In this document: positions 7,837-16,846 of the stretch, in pieces
Position numbering within the stretch: the first letter of the stretch is position 1
How the letters are laid out: every line of letters starts with the position of its first letter
NCBI RefSeq assembly: GCF_024054565.1
Contig: NZ_JAMXLR010000095.1
Location: 101,966 to 165,965 of the forward strand
Direction of reading: 5' to 3'
Length of the DNA: 64,000 bases
Source of the DNA: Aeoliella straminimaris
GTDB taxonomy: Bacteria; Planctomycetota; Planctomycetia; Pirellulales; Lacipirellulaceae
Notes under the pieces: model-generated
Database searches by the model: none
The model's input: only the letters and a program-made list of their open reading frames with translations
What the model was told of the DNA's origin: nothing
Program-made: the position numbers and the translations under genes

Positions 7837-9207
7837 GTGAAGACCCGAACGACTGTCTTGGTGGCGAGCGCCCTCCTCCTCTGCCTGGCGAGCGTTGCTA
7901 CGGCCTTCGAACCGTGCCGCATCAACATCGTCGACAAAGACTCCGGCTGGCCGGTGCCGCTGGTGGAACTGCGGACCACGCACAATGTGCGGTTCGCCAG
8001 CGACAATGCCGGCGTCGTGGCGTTCGACCTGCCCGAGATGATGGGTACCGAAACCTGGTTGTTTGTCGAAGGGCACGGTTACACGGTGCCGGCCGATGGG
8101 TTTGGCTACCGCGGTGTGCGGGTGACTCCCACCGAAGGTGGCGAGCTGACCATCGAGGTTGCCCGGCAACTGCCCGGCAAGCGGTTGGGACGCATCACGG
8201 GAGCGGGCATCTTTGGCGAAGCCCAGCGTTTCGGCGAACACAACGACTGGCGCGAGCAAGGCATTGTGGGTTGCGATAGCGTACAGTACACCGAGCATAA
8301 CGGACGTGCCTATTGGGGGTGGGGCGACACCGGCGTGGCTCGCTATCCATTGGGCTTGTTCGACATGCTCAGTGCCACGACATCGCTCCAGCCGCTCGAA
8401 CGATTCGAGCCGCCTGTCAAGCTTCGGTACGACTACTTCACGGGCGACGAGGGACGTCCCCGCTCGGTGGCCGACATGCCGGGCGATGGTCCCACCTGGC
8501 TGAGTGGTTACACGAGTGTCAAGGACAAGCAGGGCAAATCCCACCTTGTGGCAACTTACGACAAGATTCGCGCACCCCTGACCACCTACGAACGCGGGCT
8601 CTGCGAGTGGAACGAAGAAGCCAAGCAGTTTGACCACGTGGAAACACTATGGTCCCTTACGTCGGATCAGAAAGCGGTGCCCGAGGCTCTGATGGGCCAT
8701 GTCACCCGATGGACCGACGAGTCGGGCGAGCGATGGCTGCTGTTTGGCGATCCGTTTCCCACCATGAAGTGTCGCGACAGCTACGAGGCCTGGCGCGATC
8801 CTCAGGCCTGGCAGTCCATCGAGACCCAAGACAAGGTCGCCACGGCCGATGGTAAGCAACAGATCAAGCACCATCGCGGGTCGATCGCTTACAACGCCTA
8901 TCGCGACAAGTGGGTGGCCGTGTTCACGCAGTTCGGGGGCGAGTCGTCCCCGCTGGGCGAAATTTGGTACGCCGAAGCCGATCAACCCACAGGGCCCTGG
9001 CACTCGGCCGTGAAGGTGGTGACCCACAACAACTACACGTTCTATAATCCGCGGCTGCATGCCGAATGGGCCGAGGACGATTCGCCCGTGCTGCTGTTCG
9101 AAGCAACCTACACCGCAACATTTACCGACCACGCCCGGCCGACGGGCCGGCACGATTACAACCAGGTGCTATATCGATTGGATCTCGACGAGCTGGCCGA
9201 CAGGTAG
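7837..9207 (+). CDS. Secreted protein of unknown function, possibly beta-propeller
   Basis: This 456-residue protein starts at GTG 7837, with GGAG 8 bases upstream. It has a clear Sec signal peptide (TTVLVASALLLCLASVATAF) and no other membrane segment. Residues 25-110 look like a small beta-sandwich (VDKDSGWPVPLVELRTTHN) of the carboxypeptidase-regulatory kind. The remaining part alternates short strands with motifs such as WGWGDTG, TWLSGYTS, EIWYAEAD and YTFYNPRLHAEW, which resembles the five-bladed propellers of DUF4185/GH43-like carbohydrate-active proteins. I could not assign catalytic residues. An extracellular role in polysaccharide handling is plausible from the general style of the genome but is an inference. 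It follows the aldehyde dehydrogenase gene and converges with the RND exporter gene. Confidence 0.75.
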   Translation: MKTRTTVLVASALLLCLASVATAFEPCRINIVDKDSGWPVPLVELRTTHNVRFASDNAGVVAFDLPEMMGTETWLFVEGHGYTVPADGFGYRGVRVTPTEGGELTIEVARQLPGKRLGRITGAGIFGEAQRFGEHNDWREQGIVGCDSVQYTEHNGRAYWGWGDTGVARYPLGLFDMLSATTSLQPLERFEPPVKLRYDYFTGDEGRPRSVADMPGDGPTWLSGYTSVKDKQGKSHLVATYDKIRAPLTTYERGLCEWNEEAKQFDHVETLWSLTSDQKAVPEALMGHVTRWTDESGERWLLFGDPFPTMKCRDSYEAWRDPQAWQSIETQDKVATADGKQQIKHHRGSIAYNAYRDKWVAVFTQFGGESSPLGEIWYAEADQPTGPWHSAVKVVTHNNYTFYNPRLHAEWAEDDSPVLLFEATYTATFTDHARPTGRHDYNQVLYRLDLDELADR

Positions 9208-9239
9208 CATCCGGCCGTATCCCATTGAGTGGCTGGGCG

Positions 9240-11456
9240 TCACAGCTCCATCGCGGGAGCGCGGCGTTTGGCCAACAACCCGTCAACCACCAGCAGCAGC
9301 GCCGGCAGCAGCAGCAGATTGGCGGCCAGGGCGATAACCATCACTACGCTGATCACGCAGCCGAAGTAGGCGATGGGCAGGAACCTCGAGAAGCCCATCA
9401 CGGCAAACCCCGCGGCGATCACCACGCTGGTCAGCGTGCAGGCCCGCCCCACCGAAAGCTGCGTGACTTCGATGGCCCGTTGCACGCCGAATCCTCGCTG
9501 GCGGCAGACTCGGTAACGCCACAGGTAGTGAATCGTGTCGTCCACGGCGATGCCCAGGGCGATGGCCAGCATCATCGAAGTCACGGTGTTGAACGGCACA
9601 TGCAGCACCGCCATCAGCCCCACGCACGAGGCCCCGGCAAACAGCGGCGGTGCCATGCCCAACACCGCCATTCGCCAACTGCGCAGCACCGCGGCCATGG
9701 TGACGAACACCCCCAGGATGCTGAGCACCAGCGATACGGCCTGATCGCGCAGCAGGTCGCGGGCCACGTGGGCGTAGAAGTAGTACAAGCCCGTGATGCG
9801 GACCCGATAGCCATCGCCCAGCAGTTGCTCGGCCCGCCGCTTGATTTCATCGCCCAGGGCAATCTTGTCGCTCGCGCTGGGTCCCTCGTGCGCGAAGAAG
9901 CTCACTCGCATGGTGCCGGTTTGCTCGTTCACAAAACCGGCGAGGGGATTCTCACCCAGCACGGCGGCCGTCGATCCCTTGAGCAGGGCCATGCGTCTGT
10001 TGAGTGCCGACTGCGACTCGGGCAGTTTGATCCCCCCGAACGTAAGGAAGTCGACCACCGACACGCCCCGCGTGATGGGCCCCTGCCCCGCGTATTCTTT
10101 AGACAGTGTGGCGAGCGCCGCCAGCGACTCGGGCGTGAGCACGGGCGAGCCGTCGGGGCGGTCGATCAACACTTCGATCGATTGCATGGGGGTGAGCGTC
10201 CGCTGGACGAATTCGTAGTTGGTGCGAATTTCGTCGTCGGGACGGAAGTTGTCGAGGAAGCGTAGATTGAATTCCAACTGGGAAGTCAGCGCCACGCCGG
10301 CGACGCCCAGCGCCGCGAACACCGCCGAGATGAGCAGCGGATTGGCTCGCGCGGCCACCAGTGTGCATCGCAGCAGGTGCGAAATCGGTCGCGACAGCAG
10401 CGGCCGCGTGGTGTGCCGCGACAGCGTGATGCAGGCGCCGGCCAGGCTCAATAGCAGTCCCAGTGAAAGCCCCAGCGTCATCAACACGGCGAACGAACGC
10501 ACGGGCTCCAGCGGTGAAATGCCAATGGCGACGAATCCCACGATCGTGGTGGCCACCACGCCCACGCAGGGCCGCAGCAACCGCCGCAATGTGGCCTCGG
10601 CGTCGCCGCGTGTCTCGTCGTGCCCTACGGCCAGGTGCACACTGTTGGCGATCGTCAACACGGCCGTCAACAACACCAGCATGGGCAGATTGATGGCCGT
10701 ATTCACGCCGAACAGCACCGATGCGCCCAGTGCCAAGGCCACGCTGGCCACGCCCACGAGTAGCGGATAGCTGGCCAGCTTCACCGAACCAAGCGACAGT
10801 CCCAGCACCACCAGGGCGGCCGCGGCGCCCAGCATTCCGAAAGTGACAAGATCGTCCCACACCAGGTGCGTCATCTCGTAGCTCACGATGTACGGACCGG
10901 TGAGCGCGACTTCGTGCCCCGTGTGCGTGTTGCAGACCTCGGCAATGATCCGCTTCAGCTCGGCCACCGTTTGCCCGCGCGGGGTGTCCGGCACGGCGCC
11001 GTCGTCTCGCATTTGCAGGATGATGCTGGCGGCCTTCTGGTCTTTGCTCACCAGCAGACCTTCAACCACCGAACTGCCGACCAGGAATTGGCGAATCCAG
11101 CTTGGCGCTTGCGAAATGGAAGCCGCACCATCCACCGCAGGTAGCTCGGTGACTTGCTCGACGATTTGGCTCAGGCACTCTTGAGATTCGGAGTTCATCA
11201 CGTCGTCGGAGCGGACCACGATGATGGCCAGTTCGACTCCGGCGAACTCATCGATGAAGTTCTCGAGCGTGCTAAATTGCTCGGTACTGCTGCCGGCCAG
11301 CGACCGGAGTGAGTAGTCGTCGGACAGGCCCGGATTCCGCAGCGCAATCAGGCTCGCCACGGCCAGGGCACCCCCCAGCAGCAAGATTGGTCGATGCCAA
11401 CGTGCAATCGTCCCGGCGACTTCCAAGTCCAAACTCCCCATCAGGTGTTTCAGCAC
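9240..11456 (-). CDS. RND superfamily exporter, MMPL/SSD type
   Basis: This 738-residue protein has the duplicated architecture of MMPL/RND transporters: one N-terminal transmembrane helix (RPILLLGGALAVASLIAL), an extracytoplasmic domain, then a block of about five helices (DDLVTFGMLGAAAALVVLGL, LPMLVLLTAVLTIANSVHLA with HD following). The same pattern repeats in the second half (AVSLVLSILGVFVTMAAVLR, MMLAIALGIAVDDTIHYLWR). The GIAVDDTIH segment with paired Asp is the proton-relay motif of RND pumps of the hydrophobe/amphiphile and hopanoid (HpnN-like) branches. Such proteins export lipids or hydrophobic compounds using the proton gradient; the cargo is unknown here. Length is in the usual range. 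The gene has no MFP or TolC-like partner beside it; downstream is a converging secreted protein gene and upstream is the Wadjet operon. Confidence 0.9.
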   Translation of the reverse strand: MLKHLMGSLDLEVAGTIARWHRPILLLGGALAVASLIALRNPGLSDDYSLRSLAGSSTEQFSTLENFIDEFAGVELAIIVVRSDDVMNSESQECLSQIVEQVTELPAVDGAASISQAPSWIRQFLVGSSVVEGLLVSKDQKAASIILQMRDDGAVPDTPRGQTVAELKRIIAEVCNTHTGHEVALTGPYIVSYEMTHLVWDDLVTFGMLGAAAALVVLGLSLGSVKLASYPLLVGVASVALALGASVLFGVNTAINLPMLVLLTAVLTIANSVHLAVGHDETRGDAEATLRRLLRPCVGVVATTIVGFVAIGISPLEPVRSFAVLMTLGLSLGLLLSLAGACITLSRHTTRPLLSRPISHLLRCTLVAARANPLLISAVFAALGVAGVALTSQLEFNLRFLDNFRPDDEIRTNYEFVQRTLTPMQSIEVLIDRPDGSPVLTPESLAALATLSKEYAGQGPITRGVSVVDFLTFGGIKLPESQSALNRRMALLKGSTAAVLGENPLAGFVNEQTGTMRVSFFAHEGPSASDKIALGDEIKRRAEQLLGDGYRVRITGLYYFYAHVARDLLRDQAVSLVLSILGVFVTMAAVLRSWRMAVLGMAPPLFAGASCVGLMAVLHVPFNTVTSMMLAIALGIAVDDTIHYLWRYRVCRQRGFGVQRAIEVTQLSVGRACTLTSVVIAAGFAVMGFSRFLPIAYFGCVISVVMVIALAANLLLLPALLLVVDGLLAKRRAPAMEL

Positions 11457-11551
11457 GACTGCGGAAATCCATTCGATTGCCTCGCGTCGGCGCGCCTACG
11501 ATACTCGATTGCCGCGGCCCGATCCAGCCGAGCAGCGAACTTCTGATATCA

Positions 11552-12763
11552 CTACCCCGCGTCGGAAAGCTCGGTTTCAACTGTGGGGGAGTCCACACCG
11601 AACTCCACCGGCCGCGTGGCTGCGAAGAAGGCGTCGCAAGTGAATTTCTGGCCCAGCTTCTCTTGTTCCAAGCGCACCTGTTTTTCCAGGCAGAGTTGAT
11701 ACATCTGCTGCTCCTGGTCGGTCAGGTGGGGGAGTTCCCGCTGGCTGGGGTGCTTGCACTTGCCGGCGTACTTTTTGTGGGCTTCGTACGTCGCGGTATC
11801 CATCAGTACCGACTCGATGTGAGGCACTCGCAGGCGAAAGTCGGAGAGAATCTCGTACCCCGCGGCATCGATATCTCCCCAGTACAGCACGCGATTGTCG
11901 GCCAGCCACGGCAGGTCCTTCAGCACGTGCACGCTGCAGCCGTGCCCGGCCAGAACCAGGCCGCGGGGAAAAGCGGGCACACACGTCAGCGGGGCTTTGT
12001 TCTCCACGATCACCACCACGGCATCTTTCAGTTCCAGGCTGGCTAGCGAATGCGCAGGGGCGGCAAACTCGTCGAAGGGCAGGCCGATCTCCGCTTTGAG
12101 CGCCGAGTCCAGCAGCAGAACCTCACGCGTCAATTGCGACTCACGCAACCCGAAACGCCGAGCGAAGCGGTCCTCGTGCGACGCAATGGCCGACGAAGGC
12201 AGCAGCAGGTTCAGCCACTGGCGGAGCATCGTTTCGTGGCGGTTGATGAACTTGGTGTCGATTTCCAGTGGAAGTTGCTGCGGATAACAGCCGGGGCGCG
12301 GGTTTTTCACTAAGTACTTCACCACTTGAATGGCCCCGTTGAGCTCCCACCAGTCGCTCGGCAGGCGATGGGGGTTTTGCTGAATCCACGGTTCCAATTC
12401 TGGAAGCTCGTTCCGCAGTTTCATTACCCGGCGTTCCAGCCGTTGAAACTCTTTACACTTCCCGCACAGCCGCAAGAGATCGTCCTCCGTATCGATCCAA
12501 ATCGCCACGGGGCGAAGATTGTTGCCGTGTACCGGCGAGTGCACCAACTGCTCTTCGATGCGGTAGCCCCAACCGATGGTGTCTTTCGACTTCGCCCGCA
12601 GGGCTTCAATGTCGCGCAGATTTGCGGCAAAGTCGTCCTGTTTCAACTTCAGGTTCGCCCGCACACGCAGCGGAAACTCCACCACTTCGCCGGCCAGCCA
12701 CTCCTTCAGAAAGGTGGCGTACAGCGTCTTGGCGAGTTTCCTGATTTCGGCCGGAGTAATCAT
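11552..12763 (-). CDS. jetD: Wadjet anti-plasmid system nuclease subunit JetD (DUF3322/DUF2220)
   Basis: This 403-residue protein has an N-terminal DUF3322-type region (to about residue 190, ending in INRHETMLRQWLNLLLP) and a C-terminal Toprim-like DUF2220 region. The expected acidic residues are visible: Glu254 in VIVENKAPL and the DxD pair Asp297/Asp299 in YWGDIDAAGYEIL. In characterised Wadjet systems JetD is a Toprim (topoisomerase VI-like) endonuclease that cleaves circular plasmid DNA once the JetABC SMC motor has extruded it. The gene is last in the jetABCD order and begins 23 bases after jetC ends, consistent with one transcript. Length fits the family, and no catalytic residue appears to be missing, so the nuclease is predicted to be active. 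Confidence 0.93.
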   Translation of the reverse strand: MITPAEIRKLAKTLYATFLKEWLAGEVVEFPLRVRANLKLKQDDFAANLRDIEALRAKSKDTIGWGYRIEEQLVHSPVHGNNLRPVAIWIDTEDDLLRLCGKCKEFQRLERRVMKLRNELPELEPWIQQNPHRLPSDWWELNGAIQVVKYLVKNPRPGCYPQQLPLEIDTKFINRHETMLRQWLNLLLPSSAIASHEDRFARRFGLRESQLTREVLLLDSALKAEIGLPFDEFAAPAHSLASLELKDAVVVIVENKAPLTCVPAFPRGLVLAGHGCSVHVLKDLPWLADNRVLYWGDIDAAGYEILSDFRLRVPHIESVLMDTATYEAHKKYAGKCKHPSQRELPHLTDQEQQMYQLCLEKQVRLEQEKLGQKFTCDAFFAATRPVEFGVDSPTVETELSDAG

Positions 12764-12786
12764 TCAGTCCCCCTGCCTCGCCATGG

Positions 12787-15700
12787 CTATTTTGGCGTGA
12801 CGCGTGGTGTGGCTGATTCGCTGGGGCCGTCGGCAAACTGTCCGACCACCTCCTCATATTCGCGGGCCGTCATGCTGAACAACTGCGAACGGCCTGTAGA
12901 TTCATCCTTCACAACTTGCAGGTAGCTGTTCACGAAAGGCTCGGTCACCCGGGCTTTGGCGTCGAGTGGGGCGACGATCAGCAGTTGCAGACCAAATCGC
13001 TCGAACAGCTTCAGGGCGTATTCGGCGTTCTGGTCGTCGATCTTGGAGAACATCTCGTCCACCACGACAAATTGGAACCGGCCCGACTGCGGCGATTCGG
13101 GATCGAGGTCGTACTGGTAGGCAATGGCGGCCACCAGGATGGTGAACGCCAACTTGGCCTTCTCGCCACCCGACTGCCCGGTGCTGCCTTCGTGAAAACT
13201 GCGCGTCTCGCCCGTCTCGTGATCGAGTTCTCGAGCGGCGAAAGTGAACCAGTTTCGCACGTCGATCACTTTGTCCCGCCAGCGAGTCTTCTCCGTATCG
13301 GCCAGTCGCGCGACCAACTTTTCGATCCGCTGGAAGCGAGCCTCGTTCACTTCGTTGGTGCCCTCGTAGGCGTCGTCCAGGCACTCTCGCAGCGCCCGAC
13401 GGAAGTCGCCAATCTCGCGATCCGCCACCTCGCGCGGTTCGAGTTTCATGTAAGAGTTGGGGCGGTAGTTCAGTGCCGCCAGCGAACGGTTGAGTTGCGA
13501 TACCTTGGTTTCGATGCGCCGCCGCTCTTCGTTCAGGGCGTTGTGGAACAAGGCGATTTCCTGCGTCACTTTGTCGTTCAGGCGGTCTTTGAACTTTTGT
13601 TCGTGCCGCGGCAGGTCCTCCTCGCGAATCTGAGCCAGCAGCGCCAGGAAGGCATCGAGCGATTCGCGGTTGGCGGACAGATCGGCCTGCTGCTCGGCAA
13701 ACGCCCGCAGGAAGCGGTTCATCTCCTCCACCATCCGGTCGCCCAGACGGATGAGCGGATTTCGCCGCCGTTCGATCTCGTCTCGCAGGCCGGAGGTCCA
13801 AGTCGTTTCGGTGGCGGCGAGATTCTCGGGCGTAAGTGGCTCGTTGAGCGACTCTTCGATCGATGTGAAGCTGACCGCGTGTTGGTCGTACTCGCCGGCG
13901 TTGCGCAATCGGGCGAGCTCTTGCTCCGCGCGGGCGATCTCGTCTTCGCGCTGCGACACCAGGTCTTGCAGTATCGCCAGCTTCCGGTTCAGCGTGGTCC
14001 GCTGGTTGTCGAGCGCCTCCACGGCTTGCTCGGCCTGCTGCAATCGCTGCTTGAGCGCCTTGACCGCAGAGTTGGAAGATTCCAGCTCCTGCTTTTCCCG
14101 CTCTAGCGATTCGAGTTCCCGCTGGTGACGCGCCAGATCGATTTCGTCGAACCGCTTCAGCTTTCCAGCTTCTTCAGCGGCGGCGAGTGTTGCACGGACC
14201 TTGGCCAGTTGGGTAGCGCTGGCGGTGGTGGCCTCGTCGAGCTTGGCGATCTCGCGACCAAGCTGCTCGAGCCGTTCGGCCAGCAGTCGTTTCTTCTCCC
14301 GGTTGTCCCATCCCAGCACGTAGTGCCGGCGGTCGATCGCGCGGGGGCGGTCGTCCTTGGTGTGGCGCTCGCGAGAATACTTGATGTGGCGGTTCTCGGT
14401 GAGGGCGCGGCCCGTGGTCGACTCGAACTCCTCCACCGAGTCGCAGCAGTGATAGTCGAACCGCCGCGCCACCTCGTCGCGTACCCAAGGCGTCAGGGGA
14501 TGGCGCCCGCGGAACTGCAGTTTACGCGTCAGCGACTGCGGATGCTGGCGATCGCCGCCCAGGTCTTCGCCACGCCCCACCCGCAGGTAGTCGAGCCGTT
14601 GCCCGCGACCACGGCCGTCGACCAGCTTGGTGCGATCGATATACGCCTGCACCCGGGCGTAGTACGTCTCGGGCACCAGCAGGCTCAGAGCGAACGAGCG
14701 CAAGACCAACTCGGCCGAGGCCTCCCAGCGGCGCTCATCGGGGGCGACCGTCATCAGCTCCGCCGCAAACGGCAGTTGCTGCGCTTTCAGGCCCAGGTCG
14801 TCGCACAGTTCTTGACGCATCGTCACGAGTGCCGATGGCAGGTTGGTAGAGCGATTGCCCAGGGCGGCCAGCTCCTGCTGGTCCTCGCGGACCGCGCGAT
14901 GGTACTCGCCCCGCTGAATGACCAGCTCTTCGTACTTCGCCTGAAGCTGCTGTTGTTGCTGGTTGGCTGCCGCGACACACTGCTGCAGCTCTTGCTGCAC
15001 TTTGGTGTGCGACGGTTCGTCCGTCACGTTGCGGTCGATGCCGGCGGTGCGCAACAGCTGGTGGTATCGCTGCGAGGCGGCCTGCTTGGTTTCGAGGCGG
15101 GCTTGTTCGGAGGCCATCAGGTGCGGAATCGCCTTGAGCCGTTCGCCACCCGCCTGATCGATCTCGTTGCGTAGTTGCCGAATCTGCTCGCGGGCCTCCG
15201 ACTCTCGTGCTTTGATGTCGGCAATGGACTGTTCCATGTGGCCGACTTCGCCGCGCTGCAGTTCGAGGGCGGGTTTCAGCAGATCGACCGTCTGTTGATG
15301 GAAGAACGTGGCCGCGGCCGCCAACTGGCGTTCGCGGGTAATTAGTTCGGCTTCCTCGGTGCGGTAACGCAGGCCGAGTTTCTCGACCGGTTCGAGCAAC
15401 TCTTCCGCTTTGCGAGTGCGGACCAGTTCCTGGTGCGCGACGCTCAGGTCGTGGAAGTGCGCGAGCAGTTTGGCCACGGTCTCCTGCCAGTTGTGGCGTT
15501 CGAGCATGTGGTCGCGGATAAAACGGTCGAGGCTTTGGATGTCTTTGACCGCGACGGTCTGGTTGAAAATGTCCATCGCCTTGGGCAACATGCCCGTGCG
15601 ACGTGTGAGCCAGCTACGGTATTTGACGAACTTCTTGGTCGTCTCATAGCCCAAGCGGTGCAGGTGCTCGGCCAGTTCGTCCGCCTTGCGGACGCCGGCC

Positions 15701-16188
15701 AGGTCTTCTTCGAGCGCCCGCGGTTCGTCGGCCACGGCGAACAGCTTCTCGGTCGAACCGTCGGTCGCCAGATGCAGCACCTGGCACAGCGTAAACGACT
15801 TGCCGAGTTGCTCGTCGGTAAACACCGCGGCGATGGCCGTTAGCTGCGAAGCCTGTGGCCGCAGGTACTTGACGATGGCCATGTTCGAGTCGTCGCTGGT
15901 GCGGGCGTACGCGCCGCGGATGTAGCTCTTTTCGGTACGCTCCGTCTTTCGGGCGCCGGCGGCCACGTTGTAGTTGCGGGTCCGTGGTTCGACCAGCAGC
16001 GTAAGAATTGCGTCGACCAGCGTCGACTTGCCCGAGCCGTTGTGGCCCACCAGCAGCGACGTCCGGCCCTTGGGTTCGAAGCGATAGACGTGCCCATCGG
16101 AACTGTCGAAGGTGCCCCAGTTCAGCAGTTCCAGTTTCTGCAACCGGTAGCCAGGGCGCTCGGGGCGAATGTCGAACAGATAGTCCAT
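12787..16188 (-). CDS. jetC: Wadjet SMC-like ATPase JetC
   Basis: This 1133-residue protein is the SMC/MukB-like motor of the Wadjet complex. The Walker A motif GHNGSGKST is at residues 48-56. Long coiled-coil segments flank a central hinge region (roughly residues 270-480 and 640-960, rich in Glu, Gln, Arg and Leu heptads). At the C-terminus the ABC signature STGQSGGEKAK and Walker B FQFVVVDEMFSKID complete the ATPase head, followed by a D-loop-like DDQNAEYALKLFERF. The protein begins MDYLFDIRPERPGYRLQKLE, a typical JetC start that is trimmed of any leader. In studied systems JetC dimers extrude DNA loops and sense small circular DNA. It lies 58 bases after jetB and 23 before jetD. All nucleotide-binding motifs look intact. 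Confidence 0.94.
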   Translation of the reverse strand: MDYLFDIRPERPGYRLQKLELLNWGTFDSSDGHVYRFEPKGRTSLLVGHNGSGKSTLVDAILTLLVEPRTRNYNVAAGARKTERTEKSYIRGAYARTSDDSNMAIVKYLRPQASQLTAIAAVFTDEQLGKSFTLCQVLHLATDGSTEKLFAVADEPRALEEDLAGVRKADELAEHLHRLGYETTKKFVKYRSWLTRRTGMLPKAMDIFNQTVAVKDIQSLDRFIRDHMLERHNWQETVAKLLAHFHDLSVAHQELVRTRKAEELLEPVEKLGLRYRTEEAELITRERQLAAAATFFHQQTVDLLKPALELQRGEVGHMEQSIADIKARESEAREQIRQLRNEIDQAGGERLKAIPHLMASEQARLETKQAASQRYHQLLRTAGIDRNVTDEPSHTKVQQELQQCVAAANQQQQQLQAKYEELVIQRGEYHRAVREDQQELAALGNRSTNLPSALVTMRQELCDDLGLKAQQLPFAAELMTVAPDERRWEASAELVLRSFALSLLVPETYYARVQAYIDRTKLVDGRGRGQRLDYLRVGRGEDLGGDRQHPQSLTRKLQFRGRHPLTPWVRDEVARRFDYHCCDSVEEFESTTGRALTENRHIKYSRERHTKDDRPRAIDRRHYVLGWDNREKKRLLAERLEQLGREIAKLDEATTASATQLAKVRATLAAAEEAGKLKRFDEIDLARHQRELESLEREKQELESSNSAVKALKQRLQQAEQAVEALDNQRTTLNRKLAILQDLVSQREDEIARAEQELARLRNAGEYDQHAVSFTSIEESLNEPLTPENLAATETTWTSGLRDEIERRRNPLIRLGDRMVEEMNRFLRAFAEQQADLSANRESLDAFLALLAQIREEDLPRHEQKFKDRLNDKVTQEIALFHNALNEERRRIETKVSQLNRSLAALNYRPNSYMKLEPREVADREIGDFRRALRECLDDAYEGTNEVNEARFQRIEKLVARLADTEKTRWRDKVIDVRNWFTFAARELDHETGETRSFHEGSTGQSGGEKAKLAFTILVAAIAYQYDLDPESPQSGRFQFVVVDEMFSKIDDQNAEYALKLFERFGLQLLIVAPLDAKARVTEPFVNSYLQVVKDESTGRSQLFSMTAREYEEVVGQFADGPSESATPRVTPK

Positions 16189-16246
16189 GAGGGAGGAAAT
16201 GTGGGGGTCGGGTGATAGGGTTCGAGGGAAGAGCCACGCGGCAGGT

Positions 16247-16846
16247 TTATTCGGCCGCGGCCAGCAAGCGATCGCGCAGCGACTCGAGCTCTTCCAGGGG
16301 TAGGCGGGCCTTGAGTAGTCGGCAAACTTCCCAAGCGTCGCTGGTGCCGCCGAACTTGCGGACGAACTTCATCTTTTCCATCGACGCCAACGAGGCCAGC
16401 AACTGCTTCCGCAACCGCACTTCGTCTTGCTCGTAGGGGAAAAACTGCTTCCACTCTTCCAGCAGGGCGTTCACGTCCACCACGCACCGCTCGTTATCCA
16501 GGTCCTCGTCCTCGAACCGGCGATACTCGTCCCGCAGCAGCACGCACAACAGCGTGGCTGCGTACCCGAGCGACGTGCGTCGGAACAACCGCGGCAGCCG
16601 TTCGTATCCGCCCGTGCGATGGTCGTCGTCCAGTTGTTTGAGATAGGCCATGCCTTCGTTGCGATCGACGATGAGCATCAGGCCGATCTTGGCGAAGTAC
16701 GTCACCAGATCCGACTCGCGGGCCAGCAGCGTATCCCAGGCCAGGATGTCGTCGGCGTACAGCACACCTTGCAGCAGCCTTACGGCCGGCACACCCAGTT
16801 CGTCGAACTCGGGCAGGTCGTTCAGTTCGGTGGATTCAATACTCAT
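16247..16846 (-). CDS. jetB: Wadjet accessory subunit JetB (DUF4194, kite-like)
   Basis: This 199-residue protein matches the DUF4194 family, the MukE/kite-like subunit of Wadjet. Family-like phrases include AVRLLQGVLYADDILAWDTL, LMLIVDRNEGMAYLKQ and FRRTSLGYAATLLCVLLRDE, and a C-terminal winged-helix region with LLASLASMEKMKFVRKFG. It bridges JetA and the JetC heads in solved Wadjet structures. Its ATG overlaps the stop codon of jetA by four bases (ATGA at 16843-16846), so translation of the two is coupled and near-equimolar amounts are expected. Length is close to other JetB proteins. Assignment rests both on sequence and on its position between unmistakable jetA and jetC genes. Confidence 0.92.
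   Translation of the reverse strand: MSIESTELNDLPEFDELGVPAVRLLQGVLYADDILAWDTLLARESDLVTYFAKIGLMLIVDRNEGMAYLKQLDDDHRTGGYERLPRLFRRTSLGYAATLLCVLLRDEYRRFEDEDLDNERCVVDVNALLEEWKQFFPYEQDEVRLRKQLLASLASMEKMKFVRKFGGTSDAWEVCRLLKARLPLEELESLRDRLLAAAE

Noticed and set aside
14125..15174. Open frame antisense to jetC
   Set aside because: The jetC frame is supported by SMC motifs at both ends and continuous coiled-coil sequence.
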